Shown here: piece after piece, positions 1-7,312 of the stretch
Position numbering within the stretch: position 1 is the first letter of the stretch
Layout: the number at the start of each line of letters is the position of its first letter
NCBI GenBank assembly: GCA_900543505.1
Contig: UQSB01000047.1
Span: forward strand, 1 to 17,385
From: an uncultured Collinsella sp.
GTDB lineage: Bacteria > Actinomycetota > Coriobacteriia > Coriobacteriales > Coriobacteriaceae
Length of the DNA: 17,385 bases
Direction: 5' to 3'
Made by a program: the position numbers and the translations under genes
Notes under the pieces: generated by a model
What the model was told of the DNA's origin: nothing
The model's input: only the letters and a program-made list of their open reading frames with translations
Database searches by the model: none

Positions 1-82
1 GCTGCGGAAACGCGGGACCCGTTCAGGCTGTTGCGCTGAGATTGAAAATCAACCGCGGGTTTCCCGCCGGTCAAAAGAGCGG

Positions 83-124
83 GCTGAGCGGGCGAGGCTG
101 ACATTGTTGCCTTGCCCGCTCAGC
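83..124 (-). terminator. Rho-independent terminator of the C69 dipeptidase gene
   Basis: An 11-bp perfect inverted repeat (GCTGAGCGGGC at 83-93 with its complement at 114-124) extends inward by five further pairs (GAGGC/GCCTT, one wobble), leaving a 10-nt loop. Read on the minus strand, the hairpin lies just past the dipeptidase stop codon (132-134) and is followed within about 7 nt by a TTTT run (complement of 72-76). Bases 1-82 hold no gene I can support. Confidence 0.75.
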
Positions 125-131
125 TAGGACG

Positions 132-2072
132 TTACTCCTTATTGCGACGGTAGAGGAAGTAACCGCCCGCGGAGATGACGGCAACGCCAGCGATGGCGAA
201 TGCAGCCACCACGCGGCCATCAAAACGATCACCGGTGGTGGGCAGGCCGCCCTTGGTGTTCGTCTTGTTGGTGGTTACTGTGGTCGTGGTGTCGGACTTG
301 CCAGGCTTCTCGGGCTTGGTGGTGGGCTGCTCGGGCTTAGCGGGCTGCTCGGGGGTACCGGGCTGCTCAGGAGTACCAGGCTGCTCGGGGGTGCCAGGCT
401 GATCCGGGGTTACCGGGTCGGTGGCAAGAGCGTCCTTGGCGTAGGTGATGGACTCCTTGAGGCCATGGGTCTCGGTGTTCAGGTCGCTCGGGGTGAAGGG
501 CGTGCTGAAATCCCCAGCCTTCAGATAGGCGCGCATCTCCTGGAGAAGGGCCTTGCACTTGACGTAGGTGTTCTCAGTGGCAGCCTTGCCGGCCTTGTTT
601 GCCAGGGCGGTGCGGCCCTCAGTGGTGGTCTCGGCCTGCATAGCAGCATCGACCTCAAGGTTCTGCTCGACGAGCTCGTTCTGGAGGGCGTCGAGATAGG
701 TGCGGACGCTGACGCCGAGCAGCTCGGGGCGCTCGTAGCAGAGGGAACTAATGTCCATGAGGACGTAGTTGATGGAGTTCTCGGGCTCCTCGTTGTTCAC
801 GATGTCCGTCTCTTCGCAGTGATCGTAGGAGACATCCTGATTGCTGAAGTAGGGGCTGACCTCGGTGAGCAGTGCAGAGTACAGAGGAATAGCGACGGAG
901 TAGGCGGCGCGGGAGAGCATCTCCCACTGAATGGTCGCGATCTCGGGGTCCATGCCCTGACGGATCTGGAAGAGGTTGGTCTCGGTGCTTCTTTCGGTGC
1001 CGATGGCGTAGACACCGTCGGTGTTGGCGTTGAGGCCGGGGACATTTTCGCCGCGGTTGCCAAATGCACGGATCATCTCAAAGGTGTTCCAGTTGGACTT
1101 GCCGGGCTGGAAGAACAGGGGCTGGATCTCGCTGACCATGGCTCCGATTTGGTCGGGGCGATCTTCCTTTTTAACCGTGACGATGTCGTAATCCGCACCC
1201 TTGGTCAACGGGGCCATGAAGTAATCGCGGCCCTGGACATAGCGAGTCCACTGATGAACGCCGGAATCGGCGAGGCTTTTGCCATAGGTCTTGGCAACGT
1301 CGAACTTGCCGTCGGTGTACTCGGCGAAGCCATTTTTCTCGGGCATGGTCTGGATGCCCTCGGAGTGGAGGCAGTTCTCGGTGTCATCAAGGTTGACATC
1401 GTAATTGAGTCCGCCGATGTTGGGGTTGAGTGAGGCGACGTCATCGGCGAGCTTCATGGCGATCCACTGGTGGCCGGAAAGTGCGCCAAACAGCCAGGTC
1501 TCGTTGCTGTCGGCGATGATGATCTGATCGTTGCCGCAGGCGCCCTGCTCGTCGATGATCTTGCCGAGGAGCTCGACACCCTCACGTGCTTTGGCACTTT
1601 CGCCTAAGATAACGCTGCCGTAGCTATATTCGCCAATGCCAGTGTCGGTCAGGGGGTCCGCGGCTTGCGCAGCTGCATTCATGTCGGTGGTCAGCGTGGC
1701 GGAGCAGGAGACGCCCTTCTCGTTGATGCCGGCCTCGGAGTAGGCGTCGGTGCGACCCATCCAGTTGGAGGGGTGGTCGCGTACATAGCTGTAGCGATAG
1801 GTAGGCTTGTTCGAAGTGTATTCAAAAGCAGATTCAATCGAGCTGTACTTAAAGCCAGGTTCGTGGGCAGGTTCGATGCCGTAGTGCTTGAGGTAGCGCG
1901 GGCCAAAGTCCTCGGCACGGCCATAGTACGTGTCACCGTCGGCGGTGAGCTTATTGCCCATGTACATCTGCGTGCAGGCGAGCGCAGATGTCGGCATGGA
2001 CATGATGGTTGCAGCTCCAAATGCAAGGCCTATGCCAAGCTTCTTGAGCGCGTTGAGGGGGGGGTTACTCAT
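132..2072 (-). CDS. Secreted, sortase-anchored C69 family dipeptidase
   Basis: Predicted extracellular C69 (U34) dipeptidase, 646 residues, an Ntn-type cysteine peptidase acting on small peptides at the cell surface. The start at 2072 (MSNPPLNALKK) is preferred over the longer open frame because GGGAGAG sits just upstream and a normal signal peptide follows. The hydrophobic core ends in A-L-A before Cys33, and Cys33 begins the family motif (CTQMYMGNK, then GRAEDFG). Family knowledge says this Cys is the N-terminal nucleophile, so signal peptidase cleavage alone could expose it. The catalytic domain runs to about residue 550. A Pro-rich spacer with TPEQPG repeats (555-578), a Thr-rich stretch, the sortase motif LPTTG (610-614), a hydrophobic segment and the YRRNKE tail follow. 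The gene has its own AT-rich upstream region and terminator. The exact substrate is unknown. Family assignment is secure; surface anchoring is inferred from the motif. Confidence 0.93.
   Translation of the reverse strand: MSNPPLNALKKLGIGLAFGAATIMSMPTSALACTQMYMGNKLTADGDTYYGRAEDFGPRYLKHYGIEPAHEPGFKYSSIESAFEYTSNKPTYRYSYVRDHPSNWMGRTDAYSEAGINEKGVSCSATLTTDMNAAAQAADPLTDTGIGEYSYGSVILGESAKAREGVELLGKIIDEQGACGNDQIIIADSNETWLFGALSGHQWIAMKLADDVASLNPNIGGLNYDVNLDDTENCLHSEGIQTMPEKNGFAEYTDGKFDVAKTYGKSLADSGVHQWTRYVQGRDYFMAPLTKGADYDIVTVKKEDRPDQIGAMVSEIQPLFFQPGKSNWNTFEMIRAFGNRGENVPGLNANTDGVYAIGTERSTETNLFQIRQGMDPEIATIQWEMLSRAAYSVAIPLYSALLTEVSPYFSNQDVSYDHCEETDIVNNEEPENSINYVLMDISSLCYERPELLGVSVRTYLDALQNELVEQNLEVDAAMQAETTTEGRTALANKAGKAATENTYVKCKALLQEMRAYLKAGDFSTPFTPSDLNTETHGLKESITYAKDALATDPVTPDQPGTPEQPGTPEQPGTPEQPAKPEQPTTKPEKPGKSDTTTTVTTNKTNTKGGLPTTGDRFDGRVVAAFAIAGVAVISAGGYFLYRRNKE
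339..410 (-). repeat. 18-bp tandem repeat encoding TPEQPG spacer
   Basis: About four degenerate 18-bp units encode TPDQPG, TPEQPG, TPEQPG and TPEQPA within the cell-wall spacer of the dipeptidase (residues 555-578). The next six residues (KPEQPT) are a further degenerate unit. Such Pro-rich repeats are typical spacers between a surface enzyme and its LPxTG anchor. Copy number may vary between strains by slippage (inference). Confidence 0.85.
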
Positions 2073-2091
2073 GTTCTCTCCCAGCGTGCGA

Positions 2092-2115
2092 AAGCCCTCT
2101 GTCTCCAGAGGGCTT
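2092..2115 (-). promoter_or_regulatory. Hairpin in the dipeptidase leader
   Basis: A 9-bp perfect inverted repeat (AAGCCCTCT / AGAGGGCTT) with a 6-nt loop lies about 20 nt upstream of the dipeptidase start codon. In the transcript the hairpin is followed by only three U residues, then CGC, so it is at best a weak terminator. It could be an attenuator, an mRNA-stabilising stem or a processing site. I see no anti-terminator partner. Confidence 0.4.
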
Positions 2116-2286
2116 CTTCCAATAAATACACCCCTCAAGCGTAACGAATTCGAAACAATATACATTCATGAAAGTTATTTACTCGATAAGCGTAGCGAAA
2201 TATGCGATTAACGGTAAATTGAACTCATTTACTGGGAAATCAATTTGTATAACGCCAGCGAAAAATGTAGCTAAATAAAGCGTCAA
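2116..2286. other. AT-rich intergenic region upstream of the dipeptidase
   Basis: This stretch is much richer in A and T than its neighbours and has no credible gene. It lies between the terminator of the lipid kinase unit and the dipeptidase leader, so it should hold the dipeptidase promoter. Several TATA-like hexamers occur on the minus strand (for example TATATT around 2159-2164), but none has a convincing -35 partner, so I do not name a promoter. Confidence 0.5.
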
Positions 2287-2287
2287 G

Positions 2288-2338
2288 AAAAAAGCGGACC
2301 CCTCGCCGGCATGTGGTTTCATGCCGGCGAGGGGTCCG
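2288..2338 (-). terminator. Strong Rho-independent terminator of the lipid kinase unit
   Basis: A 19-bp perfect stem (2295-2313 with 2320-2338) has a 6-nt loop. On the minus strand it is followed by a run of six T (complement of 2288-2293). The orientation matches transcription of the kinase gene and the 30-codon ORF that end just upstream. This is one of the strongest terminators in the window. Confidence 0.9.
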
Positions 2339-2366
2339 GGCTGCACGGGCCGTCTAAGAGTAATGG

Positions 2367-2459
2367 CTACTTCTTTCGACGGTGAATCACGTTAATGGCA
2401 TAGCCGACGAGCATGGCCAAAACGATGACGATAAAGCCGAGCAGGGGATTGTCGTTCAT
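2367..2459 (-). CDS. 30-residue single-pass membrane peptide
   Basis: A small ORF encodes a 30-residue peptide that begins MNDNPLLGFIVIVLAML and ends IHRRKK: a short polar N terminus, a hydrophobic segment of about 18 residues (residues 6-24), then a basic cytoplasmic-type tail. A perfect AGGAGG lies 5 nt before the ATG and overlaps the stop codon of the upstream lipid kinase gene (2469-2471), so translation is probably coupled. The strong terminator follows within 30 nt, so the ORF fits exactly inside the transcript. Size, charge pattern, Shine-Dalgarno site and position all favour a real gene. I do not recognise a family. It may help anchor or regulate the lipid kinase at the membrane (inference only). 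Confidence 0.75.
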   Translation of the reverse strand: MNDNPLLGFIVIVLAMLVGYAINVIHRRKK

Positions 2460-2468
2460 GGGGTCCTC

Positions 2469-3386
2469 CTATTTTCCGAGCGGTGAGAATTCGTCGACGA
2501 TGAGGTCGAGGCATTGCGGAAGTGCGCGGGCACCAAAGACGCCCGAGTTGCTGGAGATGATCTCGCCATCGAACTGCATGCCCAGCGACGGGGTGCAGGT
2601 GATCTTGGCTTCCTTGGTCTGGATGATCTTGAACTGCGGGCGCCCGAGTACCTTGCCGGCGGGGTCAAGCGCAGCGGTGATCACAGTAGGCAGCAGCTGC
2701 ACGGTGCGCACGGGTTCGATGACCGCAATGTCGACCATGCCATCGTTCATGCGGCAGTCGGGGAACAGGTTGATGTCGTTTTGGATGACCGAGGTGTTGC
2801 CGGCCATGCAGCAAATGCCGTCGAGCTCCTCGACAATGCCGTCATGCTCAATCGTAAAGTGCGCTACCGTAGGGTTGGGCGTGGCGAGCGCAGAGAGGAA
2901 GTAGGCGATCTCGCCGATGTCGTTTTTGGTGGGGGCGGCCTTCATCATGATCTCGGCGTCGAAGCCCGAGCCGGCGATGATGATGAAGCCGTGGCGCTTC
3001 TCGTTGCCGTCCTCGTCGAGCCAAAAGAGCTCGCCCATGTCTACTTTGACCGTGCGACCGGCGCGGCAAGCCTTGGCAAGCGCCGCTGCCTCGGGGGCAT
3101 TACCGATGTTGTTAAAGAACAAGCAGGCTGTGCCGGAGGGGAAGACGAGCGTGGGGACGCCGCATCCGCGCATCTGGTCGAGCACGTTGGAGACGGTGCC
3201 GTCGCCGCCCGAGACGACCACGCGGTCGAACTCGCGAACGTCTGCCACGGCGTCCTCGGGTTCCATGCCATCGCCGATAAAGCGCATCACGACCTCGTCG
3301 CCGCCCTGTGCAAGGGCGTGCGTGAATGCGTAGATTTCATCTGAGCTGGGGCCCGATGCCGGGTTGTGGATGATAAGGCAGCGCAT
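2469..3386 (-). CDS. Diacylglycerol kinase catalytic-domain protein (YegS/DagK-like lipid kinase)
   Basis: Predicted cytoplasmic, membrane-associated lipid kinase of 305 residues, the usual size for the YegS/DagK family, which phosphorylates diacylglycerol or related lipids with ATP. The N terminus has the NPxSG motif (residues 8-12) and the nucleotide-binding SGGDGT motif (59-64). The next conserved element, normally PxGTxND, reads FPSGTACLFFNNIG (82-95), so the usual Asn-Asp pair is displaced. The C-terminal beta-rich domain contains the expected MQFDGE segment near residue 275. The upstream site (GGGAA) is weak. The stop codon overlaps the Shine-Dalgarno site of the 30-codon membrane ORF, which forms a two-gene unit with it. 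Because of the altered motif, the exact lipid substrate and even activity are uncertain. Confidence 0.87.
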   Translation of the reverse strand: MRCLIIHNPASGPSSDEIYAFTHALAQGGDEVVMRFIGDGMEPEDAVADVREFDRVVVSGGDGTVSNVLDQMRGCGVPTLVFPSGTACLFFNNIGNAPEAAALAKACRAGRTVKVDMGELFWLDEDGNEKRHGFIIIAGSGFDAEIMMKAAPTKNDIGEIAYFLSALATPNPTVAHFTIEHDGIVEELDGICCMAGNTSVIQNDINLFPDCRMNDGMVDIAVIEPVRTVQLLPTVITAALDPAGKVLGRPQFKIIQTKEAKITCTPSLGMQFDGEIISSNSGVFGARALPQCLDLIVDEFSPLGK

Positions 3387-3414
3387 ACTTACGTTCCCGT
3401 TCTGTGACTAACCG

Positions 3415-3422
3415 AGTATAGT
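3415..3422. promoter_or_regulatory. Possible divergent -10 elements between lipid kinase and rnd
   Basis: The near-palindrome AGTATAGT gives TATAGT on the plus strand (3417-3422) and TATACT on the minus strand (3415-3420), between the two divergent genes. The corresponding -35 regions are weak (TTCCCG at 3394-3399 on the plus strand). The assignment rests on position and the -10 match only. Confidence 0.3.
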
Positions 3423-3485
3423 TGTAGAGCAATGCCGATATCCTACCCGTGTTTTTTCGGGCCTAACCTTATTCGATGGGTTGAT

Positions 3486-4619
3486 ATGTACATTTCCACA
3501 CATCAGGCTCTACTCGACTTTTGCCAGCGCGCCCGTGAGTTCGACGCGATTGCCGTCGATACCGAGTTTTTGCGCGAGCGCACGTTCCATCCGCGTCTGT
3601 GTTTGGTTCAGATTGCCACTCCTGCCGAGAGCGTAGCGGTCGATCCCCTGGTAATCGACGACCTATCGCCGCTGGCCGAGCTTATGGCCGACGAGAGCGT
3701 GACCAAGGTCTTCCACGCCTGCTCGCAGGATATGGAGGTCATGCTTCATACCGTAGGCGTGCTGCCGCGTCCGATTTTTGACACGCAGGTGGCCGCCGCC
3801 TTTTTGGGCGAGCGCCAGCAGATTTCCTACGGCGCGCTCGTGCAGACGTTTTGCGGCGTCTCGCTGCCCAAGACCGAGTCGCTGACCGACTGGTCGCGTC
3901 GCCCGCTGACCGATAAGCAGATTGAGTACGCGATCGATGACGTCAAGTACTTGATCGTCGCCTATACCGAGATGATGAGTCGCCTGCGCGAGCTGGGCCG
4001 TGTGGACTGGGTGCTCGACGAGTTGCGCCCGCTGGCCGACGAGTCGCACTATCGCGCCGATCGCCACGAGGCGTTCCGCAAGGTCAAACGCATCAATTCG
4101 TGCAGCCGTCACCAGCTGGGTATCGCGCGCGAACTCGCCGCCTGGCGCGAGGATCGCGCCGAGCGCCGCAACATCCCGCGCAAGTGGGTCATGTCCGACG
4201 ACACGCTGCTGGCGCTCGTCAAGCGCAACCCCGTGCGCGTTGAGGAGTTCCGTAGCATTCGCGGAACCGATCAGTTGGGGGAGCGTGACGTGGACGGTGC
4301 GCTCATGGCCATCAAGCGCGGCGCGAGCTGCCCGCACGATCGCCTGCCGCTCATGGTGCGCGGGCATCGCCAGATCTCTCCGGAGCTGGAGAGCGTGACG
4401 GATCTCATGTATGCGCTCATTCGCCTGGTTGCCGAGCGCTCAGGCGTGGCGACCTCGGTCATTGCCTCGCGCGATGACCTGGCCGACTATATTGAGCATC
4501 CCGAGCAGAGCCCCCTGCGCGAAGGCTGGCGCTTTGAGCTTGTGGGTTCGCGTCTGGACGATCTGCTCTCGGGCAATATGGGGCTGACGGTGAAGGACGG
4601 CAAAATTGAATTGCTATAA
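3486..4619 (+). CDS. rnd: Ribonuclease D
   Basis: Predicted 3'-5' exoribonuclease of the DEDDy class, 377 residues, acting in tRNA and stable RNA 3'-end maturation. The frame is open from an ATG at 3432, but the ATG at 3486 (MYISTHQALLDFCQ) matches the usual RNase D N terminus and is preferred. Exo motif I is VDTEF (D25, E27), Exo II includes D82 in HACSQD, and Exo III is Y148-x3-D152 (YAIDD). An HRDC-type helical domain follows at about residues 210-290 (SRHQLGIARELAAWREDRAE...), and a second helical region lies toward the C terminus. The Shine-Dalgarno sequence is weak for either start. It begins the plus-strand housekeeping block and diverges from the lipid kinase. Confidence 0.93.
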   Translation: MYISTHQALLDFCQRAREFDAIAVDTEFLRERTFHPRLCLVQIATPAESVAVDPLVIDDLSPLAELMADESVTKVFHACSQDMEVMLHTVGVLPRPIFDTQVAAAFLGERQQISYGALVQTFCGVSLPKTESLTDWSRRPLTDKQIEYAIDDVKYLIVAYTEMMSRLRELGRVDWVLDELRPLADESHYRADRHEAFRKVKRINSCSRHQLGIARELAAWREDRAERRNIPRKWVMSDDTLLALVKRNPVRVEEFRSIRGTDQLGERDVDGALMAIKRGASCPHDRLPLMVRGHRQISPELESVTDLMYALIRLVAERSGVATSVIASRDDLADYIEHPEQSPLREGWRFELVGSRLDDLLSGNMGLTVKDGKIELL

Positions 4620-4683
4620 GGAAGCCTAGCCGCTTGAGTGGGTAGAATGCCTCCAACGTGTAACTCGATTCGGAGGAATTCGC

Positions 4684-5387
4684 ATGCCTTATTACTATGG
4701 ATACGGCTTTGGCATCGACCCACTGTACCTGCTGGTTGTTCTTGTCTGCACGGTACTTGGCCTTGCCGCACAGAACTATACAACTCGACGTACAAAACCT
4801 GGTCCAAGGTTCGCTCAGACGGCGACACGGGCGCCACGGTCGCTCGCCGCATGCTCGACGCCAACGGCTGCAACGCCGTGGGTATCAAGGGTGTCGCCGG
4901 CGAGCTCACCGACCATTACAACCCGCAGGATAACAACCTGTATCTCTCGGACGCCAACCGTTCGGGTGGTTCGGTCGCAAGCGTTGCCGTTGCTTGTCAC
5001 GAGGCGGGTCACGCCGCTCAGCGTCAAAGTGGTTACGCCATGATGAAGGTGCGCACCGCCCTCGTGCCGGTCGTCAACTTTACCCAGAACACTTGGACCA
5101 TTGTGCTGCTCATGGGTCTGTTTATGAACATCGCGGGACTCACGACCCTCGCACTGATCTTCTTCTCGTTTAGCGTGGTGTTCCAGCTGGTTACGCTGCC
5201 GATTGAGATTGATGCTAGTCGGCGCGCCGTGGCGTATATTGAGCAGTCGGGTATGAGTTCCAAGCAGGTCAACGGTGCCAAGAAGGTGCTGACGGCCGCT
5301 GCGCTTACCTATGTGGCTGCAGCGCTCACTTCGATCATTCAGCTGCTCTATCTTATGGCTCGCTACAACAGAAACTCCAACCGATAA
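4684..5387 (+). pseudogene. Neutral zinc metallopeptidase, YugP type, with a 2-bp frameshift
   Basis: Homologue of the YugP/COG2738 membrane zinc peptidases. Translation starts at an ATG preceded by GGAGG and gives a first membrane segment (MPYYYGYGFGIDPLYLL...AAQN, 31 residues). The rest of the protein lies in another frame, beginning around 4779 (YNSTYKTWSKVRS) and including HEAGH, a HExxH zinc site, then two or three hydrophobic segments up to 5387. The shift falls at TATA (4777-4780). Removing one TA restores QNYNSTY and a continuous protein of 233 residues, the normal family length. As given, the unshifted frame ends at 5043 after 119 residues. Both halves keep full family similarity, so this is a very recent mutation, a sequencing or assembly error, or phase variation. 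The restored HExxH is H105-E106-x-x-H109. Confidence 0.85.
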
Positions 5388-5403
5388 CAAATTGGCTTGA
5401 CAG

Positions 5404-5433
5404 GCGCCGCGGAGATTTGTGTCCCCGCGGCGC
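5404..5433 (+). terminator. Terminator-like hairpin before xseA
   Basis: A perfect 9-bp GC-only inverted repeat (GCGCCGCGG / CCGCGGCGC) with a 12-nt loop lies 17 nt after the metallopeptidase stop. No T-run follows in either direction, so it is not a classical intrinsic terminator. It sits between a TTGACA (5397-5402) and a TACTAT (5436-5441) that are 33 nt apart, too far for an ordinary sigma-70 promoter. Confidence 0.35.
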
Positions 5434-5502
5434 TGTACTATGTGTTGGACTTGAATTTGCGCAGGGCCGGAGCCCTTGTGCACGATAACGAAAGGAGGCT
5501 GC

Positions 5503-6954
5503 GTGGCAGGCTGGAATCTGACCGGCAATGCCGTTTCCGCCGAGTTCGACGGATCGGACGAGCAGGAGCGCAAGGAGCTCAGCGTGAGCCAGGCGGTAGA
5601 GATCGCCGCCGGTGCGCTCGATGCCATTCCGCAGCTGAGCGTTCTGGGCGAGGTCACGGGCTTCCGTGGCCCCAATGCCCGAAGCGGCCACTGCTACTTC
5701 CAGATTAAGGACGACTCGGCCGCCGTTGACTGCATCATCTGGAAGGGCGCCTACCTTAAGCGCACCTTCGACTTGCGCGATGGCATGCAGGTGAGCTTTA
5801 AGGGCAGCTTCAATCTCTATAAGGCCACGGGCCGCATGAGCTTTGTCGCTCGCTCATTCTCGCTGGCGGGCGAGGGTCTGCTGCGTCAACAAGTGGCGCA
5901 ACTGGCCGAAAAGCTACGCCGCGAGGGCCTGATGGACGAAGCGCGCAAGCGCCGCATTCCGGTGTTCTGCTCCCGCGTGGCGGTTGTCACCTCGCTTTCG
6001 GGTGCCGTAATCGACGACGTCAAGCGTACGCTGCGCCGACGCAACCCGCTCGTCGAGCTTGTCTGCGTGGGCGCCAAGGTTCAAGGCGAGGGTGCGCCGG
6101 CCGAGCTCATTGATGGCTTGCGCCGCGCCGCTTCCATTACGCCGGCGCCCGACTGTATTTTGCTGGTGCGCGGCGGCGGCTCCTTTGAGGACCTCATGAC
6201 CTTTAATGACGAGGAGCTTGCCCGCGCGGTGGCGGCTTGTCCTGTGCCCGTGGTGACCGGCATTGGCCATGAGCCCGATACCTCGATTTGCGACATGGTG
6301 AGCGACCGACGCGCCTCCACGCCCACGGCGGCGGCAGAATCGGTGGCGCCGGCTATGACGGAGTTGGCCGATGTGCTCGAGGCGCGCCATCAACGTCTGG
6401 GTGCCGCGATGGCATCGATGATTGGGTCGGCCCAGGTCGACCTGGAGATGCTCGATCAGCGCGGTCGCCGTGCCTGGGATACCTATACGGCTCGCTTGGG
6501 TGATGCGCTCGATGCCGCTGCGTGTCGCCCGTGCCTCAACGACCCCACATTTATGGTCGAGCGTCGCGAATCGGAGCTTGCGCTGACTGCCGATCGCCTG
6601 TCGGGCGCCATAGTACGCTCGGTCGGGACATTCCGCTCCAACTTTGAGCGCTTGCCCGAGCGTCTGATTACAAGCACCTCGGGGCTCGATGGTAAGCGCC
6701 ATGCGCTCACGCTTGCGAGTTCCCGCCTAGAGCATCAAGGGCGCACGATGCTCAGCAAGCCAGCGTCCGACCTGAGCCGTGCGGCAGCGTCGCTCGATGC
6801 CCTGTCGCCGCTCAAAGTGCTTGCTCGCGGCTATTCCATCGCGTACAGCGATGATGGTGTGGCTACGAGTGCCACGACCTTTAAGCCTGGCGACGCCATT
6901 CGCGTGCGCATGGCAGACGGCAACGTGGCAGCAACGGTCGATACGGTCGAGTAG
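5503..6954 (+). CDS. xseA: Exodeoxyribonuclease VII large subunit
   Basis: Catalytic subunit of exonuclease VII, which degrades single-stranded DNA to oligonucleotides together with several XseB subunits. I place the start at the GTG at 5503 (483 residues) because AGGAGG ends 4 nt before it, while the upstream ATG at 5476 has no ribosome site. An N-terminal OB-fold covers about residues 25-125 (LSVLGEVTGF...GHCYFQIKDD). The catalytic region includes VVTSLSGAVIDD (161-172), RGGGSFEDL (223-231), GIGHEPDTSICD (253-264) and RRASTPTAAAE (269-279), all family hallmarks. A long helical region follows, and a C-terminal segment carries LARGYSIAYSDDG. xseB starts 42 nt downstream, giving the usual pair. 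Confidence 0.95.
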   Translation: MAGWNLTGNAVSAEFDGSDEQERKELSVSQAVEIAAGALDAIPQLSVLGEVTGFRGPNARSGHCYFQIKDDSAAVDCIIWKGAYLKRTFDLRDGMQVSFKGSFNLYKATGRMSFVARSFSLAGEGLLRQQVAQLAEKLRREGLMDEARKRRIPVFCSRVAVVTSLSGAVIDDVKRTLRRRNPLVELVCVGAKVQGEGAPAELIDGLRRAASITPAPDCILLVRGGGSFEDLMTFNDEELARAVAACPVPVVTGIGHEPDTSICDMVSDRRASTPTAAAESVAPAMTELADVLEARHQRLGAAMASMIGSAQVDLEMLDQRGRRAWDTYTARLGDALDAAACRPCLNDPTFMVERRESELALTADRLSGAIVRSVGTFRSNFERLPERLITSTSGLDGKRHALTLASSRLEHQGRTMLSKPASDLSRAAASLDALSPLKVLARGYSIAYSDDGVATSATTFKPGDAIRVRMADGNVAATVDTVE

Positions 6955-6996
6955 ACCGCGTTTCGCAGTGATAGACCCTTAGGAAAGGAAACAGAT

Positions 6997-7263
6997 ATGG
7001 CAGAGAAGACCCCGGTCGAGCAGCTTACGTACAAGCAGGCCTCGCAGGAGCTGGAGCTCATCATCCGCAGCCTGGAGTCGGGCGATATGGAGCTCGAGGA
7101 GTCGCTCGAGAGCTACACCCGCGGCGTCGAGCTCCTCAAAAGCCTGCGCACCCGCCTGTCCGATGCCGAGCAGAAGGTCTCGGTGCTCCTTAAGGACGTC
7201 GACGGCAACGACGTGCTCGCCGACGGCGAGGCCGCCAACACCGATGATAACCTTTCGTTCTAA
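6997..7263 (+). CDS. xseB: Exodeoxyribonuclease VII small subunit
   Basis: Small helical subunit of exonuclease VII, 88 residues, normal for the family. The conserved core is LTYKQASQELELIIRSLESGDMELEESLESYTRGVELLKS, which forms a helical hairpin that binds the C-terminal helical arm of XseA. The acidic C-terminal tail (VDGNDVLADGEAANTDDN) is variable in the family. A GGAAAGGA site precedes the ATG. The gene lies 42 nt after xseA in the same direction, so the two are almost certainly co-transcribed. Confidence 0.94.
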   Translation: MAEKTPVEQLTYKQASQELELIIRSLESGDMELEESLESYTRGVELLKSLRTRLSDAEQKVSVLLKDVDGNDVLADGEAANTDDNLSF

Positions 7264-7277
7264 GCGTCTCGACCAAA

Positions 7278-7283
7278 TATAAT
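7278..7283 (+). promoter_or_regulatory. Possible -10 element before the HIT gene
   Basis: A perfect TATAAT lies 30 nt upstream of the HIT start codon, in the gap after xseB. No good -35 hexamer sits 16-18 nt upstream (about 7255-7260 reads TCGTTC), so the promoter is tentative. It suggests the HIT gene can be transcribed separately from xseAB. Confidence 0.4.
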
Positions 7284-7312
7284 TACCTTGGTCTGTAAGA
7301 AAGGAACCAGCT

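Noticed and set aside
339..410. Direct repeats that might suggest a short CRISPR array
   Set aside because: The units are 18 bp, adjacent without spacers, and in frame with a TPEQPG cell-wall spacer. No cas genes occur in the window.
465..1433. 322-codon open frame on the plus strand opposite the dipeptidase
   Set aside because: Antisense shadow of a strongly biased gene; composition is low-complexity Gly/Val/Leu/Asp and there is no ribosome site.
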